Positions 62,001-64,000 of a stretch of 64,000 bases of DNA are shown here, in pieces. Under the pieces are notes generated by a model. The model had not been told where the DNA came from and ran no database searches. It worked only from the letters and a program-made list of their open reading frames with translations. A program made the position numbers and the translations under genes. Source of the stretch: Pseudarthrobacter siccitolerans (GTDB lineage: Bacteria > Actinomycetota > Actinomycetes > Actinomycetales > Micrococcaceae); assembly GCF_030823375.1 (NCBI RefSeq), contig NZ_JAUSXB010000001.1:4278001-4342000 (forward strand), in the 5' to 3' direction. Position 1 is the stretch's first letter. Every line of letters begins with the position of its first letter.

Positions 62001-64000
62001 GTGGCCAAGGTCCGCGTACATGAGCTCGCCAAAGAGCTCGGTATTACTTCCAAAGATGCAGTGACTAAACTGCAGGAACTGGGCGAATTTGTTCGCTCCG
62101 CCTCTTCCACCATTGAGGCCCCCGTTGTGCGTAAACTCCGCAACGCCTTCCCCGACGCTGCTGCCAAGGCCTCAGCACCGGCGGCCGCGCCCAAGGCGAC
62201 CGCCCCGGCCGCAGAAGCACGTCCTTCAACTCCAGCCCCCGGCCCGGCAGCTCCCAAGGCTCCGGCTCCCGCGGCGCAGGCACCGGCCCCCGCCGCTCCT
62301 GCGGCTCCGGCCCAGCCTGCTGCTTCGGCTCCGGCGGCACCTGCTGCCAGCAGGCCCTCGGCTCCGGCGGCCCCCGCTGCCACGTCCACCGGCACTGCTC
62401 CGTCCACCGGCGCAAAGCCCGGCGCACGTCCGGCTCCCAAGGCCGAAGCTCCCGCTGCCCCCACCCGCTCCGGCGGTCAGGGCGGTTCGGCAGGCAGCTC
62501 CGCTCCCCGTCCCGGCGGTCCCCGTCCGGGCAACAACCCCTTCGCTACTTCGCAGGGCATGCCCCGCGGCCGTGGCGGCGACGGCGAGCGTCCTCCCCGT
62601 CCGGGCAACAACCCGTTTGCCACCTCACAGGGCATGCCCCGCCCCGGTGGAAGCCGCACCGACGGCGACCGTCCCGGCGGTCCCCGTCCTGCAGCTGGTG
62701 CCGGCGGGCCCCGTCCCGGCGGGCCGCGTCCCGCAGCCGGTGCGGGCGGTCCCCGTCCCGCCGCAGGTGCCGGTGGACCCCGCCCGGGTGCCCCGCGCCC
62801 CGGCGGCGCCGGTGGAAACCGTCCTACTCCGGGCATGATGCCCAACCGCACTGAGCGTCCCGCACCCGCAGGTGCAGGCCGTCCCGGTGCCGGCGGCCGC
62901 GGCCCCGGACGCCCCGGTGGCGCTCCCGGAACCGGTGGTCCCGGTGCCGGTGGCGGAGCTCCCGCAGGCGGTGGCTTCGGCAAGGGTGGCCGCGGACGCG
63001 GTGGCACCCAGGGTGCTTTCGGCAAGGGCGGCGCAGGCCGCGGCAAGCAGCGCAAGTCGAAGCGTGCAAAGCGCCAGGAACTTGAGCAGATGAGTGCCCC
63101 GTCGCTGGGTGGCGTGAGCGTACCCCGCGGCGACGGCAACACCGTCATCCGCCTCCGCCGTGGCTCGTCCATCACGGACTTCGCCGACAAGATCGAGGCG
63201 AACCCCGCCGCTCTGGTTACCGTGCTGTTCCACCTCGGTGAAATGGCAACGGCCACCCAGTCGCTGGACGAGGAAACCTTTGCGTTGCTGGGCGAAGAGC
63301 TTGGCTACAAGCTCCAGGTCGTCTCGCCGGAGGACGAGGAGCGCGAGCTGCTCTCCACCTTCGACATCGACTTCGAAGCAGAGCTTGAGGCTGAAGGCGA
63401 CGAAGACCTCGAGGCACGTCCTCCGGTTGTCACGGTCATGGGCCACGTTGACCACGGTAAGACCCGCCTGCTCGATGCCATCCGCAAGTCCGACGTTATG
63501 GCGGGCGAGCACGGCGGTATCACGCAGCACATCGGTGCCTACCAGGTCACGCACAACCACGAAGGCGACGACCGTAAGATCACCTTCATCGATACCCCGG
63601 GCCACGAGGCGTTCACCGCCATGCGTGCCCGTGGTGCGAAGGTCACCGACATCGCCATCCTGGTGGTCGCAGCGGACGACGGCGTGATGCCCCAGACCGT
63701 TGAAGCCCTCAACCACGCCCAGGCAGCCAACGTGCCCATCGTGGTGGCCGTGAACAAGATCGACAAGGAAGGCGCCAACCCGGACAAGGTCCGCGGCCAG
63801 CTGACCGAGTACGGCCTGGTTCCCGAGGAATACGGTGGCGACACCATGTTCGTTGAGGTCTCTGCCCGCCAGAACCTCAACATCGACGAGCTGCTCGAGG
63901 CAGTCCTGCTCACCGCAGACGCTGCCCTGGACATGCGCGCCAACCCGAACAAGGACGCCCGCGGTATCGCCATCGAAGCCAACCTGGACAAGGGCCGCGG
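62001..64000 (+). CDS. infB: translation initiation factor IF-2, 3' end beyond window
   Basis: A GTPase that brings initiator tRNA to the 30S subunit. The frame is open to the window end (666 codons seen). N-terminal IF2N region: [21 protein letters not shown] long low-complexity region (about residues 55-350) of Ala/Pro and then Gly/Arg/Pro repeats follows, with [16 protein letters not shown] twice and PRPAAGAGG three times. Then come the second IF2N (about 375-455) and the G domain: [17 protein letters not shown] (P-loop about residue 481), [32 protein letters not shown] and [16 protein letters not shown]. The GTG start follows AGGAGAAAT. Confidence 0.97.
   Translation, partial: MAKVRVHELAKELGITSKDAVTKLQELGEFVRSASSTIEAPVVRKLRNAFPDAAAKASAPAAAPKATAPAAEARPSTPAPGPAAPKAPAPAAQAPAPAAPAAPAQPAASAPAAPAASRPSAPAAPAATSTGTAPSTGAKPGARPAPKAEAPAAPTRSGGQGGSAGSSAPRPGGPRPGNNPFATSQGMPRGRGGDGERPPRPGNNPFATSQGMPRPGGSRTDGDRPGGPRPAAGAGGPRPGGPRPAAGAGGPRPAAGAGGPRPGAPRPGGAGGNRPTPGMMPNRTERPAPAGAGRPGAGGRGPGRPGGAPGTGGPGAGGGAPAGGGFGKGGRGRGGTQGAFGKGGAGRGKQRKSKRAKRQELEQMSAPSLGGVSVPRGDGNTVIRLRRGSSITDFADKIEANPAALVTVLFHLGEMATATQSLDEETFALLGEELGYKLQVVSPEDEERELLSTFDIDFEAELEAEGDEDLEARPPVVTVMGHVDHGKTRLLDAIRKSDVMAGEHGGITQHIGAYQVTHNHEGDDRKITFIDTPGHEAFTAMRARGAKVTDIAILVVAADDGVMPQTVEALNHAQAANVPIVVAVNKIDKEGANPDKVRGQLTEYGLVPEEYGGDTMFVEVSARQNLNIDELLEAVLLTADAALDMRANPNKDARGIAIEANLDKGR

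Overview
The window is GC-rich chromosomal DNA, with GTG starts and G/C-ending codons throughout, from a high-GC actinobacterium. Gene order and protein sequences point to the Arthrobacter/Pseudarthrobacter group (Micrococcaceae); this is pattern recognition, not a database match. It is mostly core genome. There is no rRNA operon, CRISPR array, insertion sequence or prophage.

Layout. 1-5.6 kb: end of a YibE/F membrane protein, then dusB-dgt-dnaG. 5.6-6.0 kb: two tandem tRNA-Asn(GTT) cassettes, each with promoter and terminator. 6.0-12 kb: small unknown proteins, a Bcr/CflA-like MFS exporter, a holin-X-like membrane protein, a CDP-alcohol phosphatidyltransferase, a DMT-type transporter and a GT4 glycosyltransferase. 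12.0-12.5 kb: a CAT-anticodon tRNA, then an intergenic array of 32-bp repeats. 12.6-14.2 kb: a glutaryl-CoA-dehydrogenase-like enzyme and a degenerate M23 protein. 14.6-19.7 kb: the conserved block rpsB-tsf-pyrH-frr-cdsA and a DivIVA-domain protein.

19.7-42.5 kb is a catabolic region lying between cdsA and dxr, which are closer together in many actinobacteria. A LytS-type kinase and LytTR regulator are flanked by two paralogous DUF485 + sodium:solute symporter modules (acetate/pyruvate type). Next come an Lrp-type regulator and a divergent branched-chain 2-oxoacid dehydrogenase operon (bkdABC, no E3). A TetR regulator and a divergent eight-gene set follow: acyl-CoA carboxylase beta and alpha, acyl-CoA dehydrogenase, scoA, scoB, MaoC hydratase and CitE-like lyase. 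With bkdABC these form a leucine-to-acetyl-CoA/acetoacetate route resembling the M. tuberculosis Rv2495c-Rv2506 locus. Crp/GlxR-like palindromes lie upstream of one symporter module and of bkd, and a LytTR-type direct repeat lies between the kinase and that same module.

42.5-49.6 kb: dxr-rseP-ispG (MEP isoprenoid pathway and site-2 protease), interleaved with small membrane proteins and a SatD-like/HTH gene pair behind an AT-rich, palindrome-rich control region. 49.6-52 kb: a TetR-ABC exporter operon with a strong operator palindrome. 52.3-59.6 kb: proS, a TSUP transporter, a PLP-dependent decarboxylase broken by a one-base frameshift, a streptomycin-kinase-like APH, a VIT-family metal transporter and a ferritin-like DUF4439 protein whose last codons lie in a 49-bp hairpin repeat. 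59.7-64 kb: rimP-nusA-ylxR-infB, with infB running off the end.

The most unusual features are repeats: a 19-bp core sequence expanded in frame inside two leucine-locus genes in opposite orientations, the 32-bp array beside the tRNA, and the 49-bp hairpin array. No clearly new multi-gene system is evident; the SatD-like pair and the symporter-flanked LytS/LytTR switch are the best leads.
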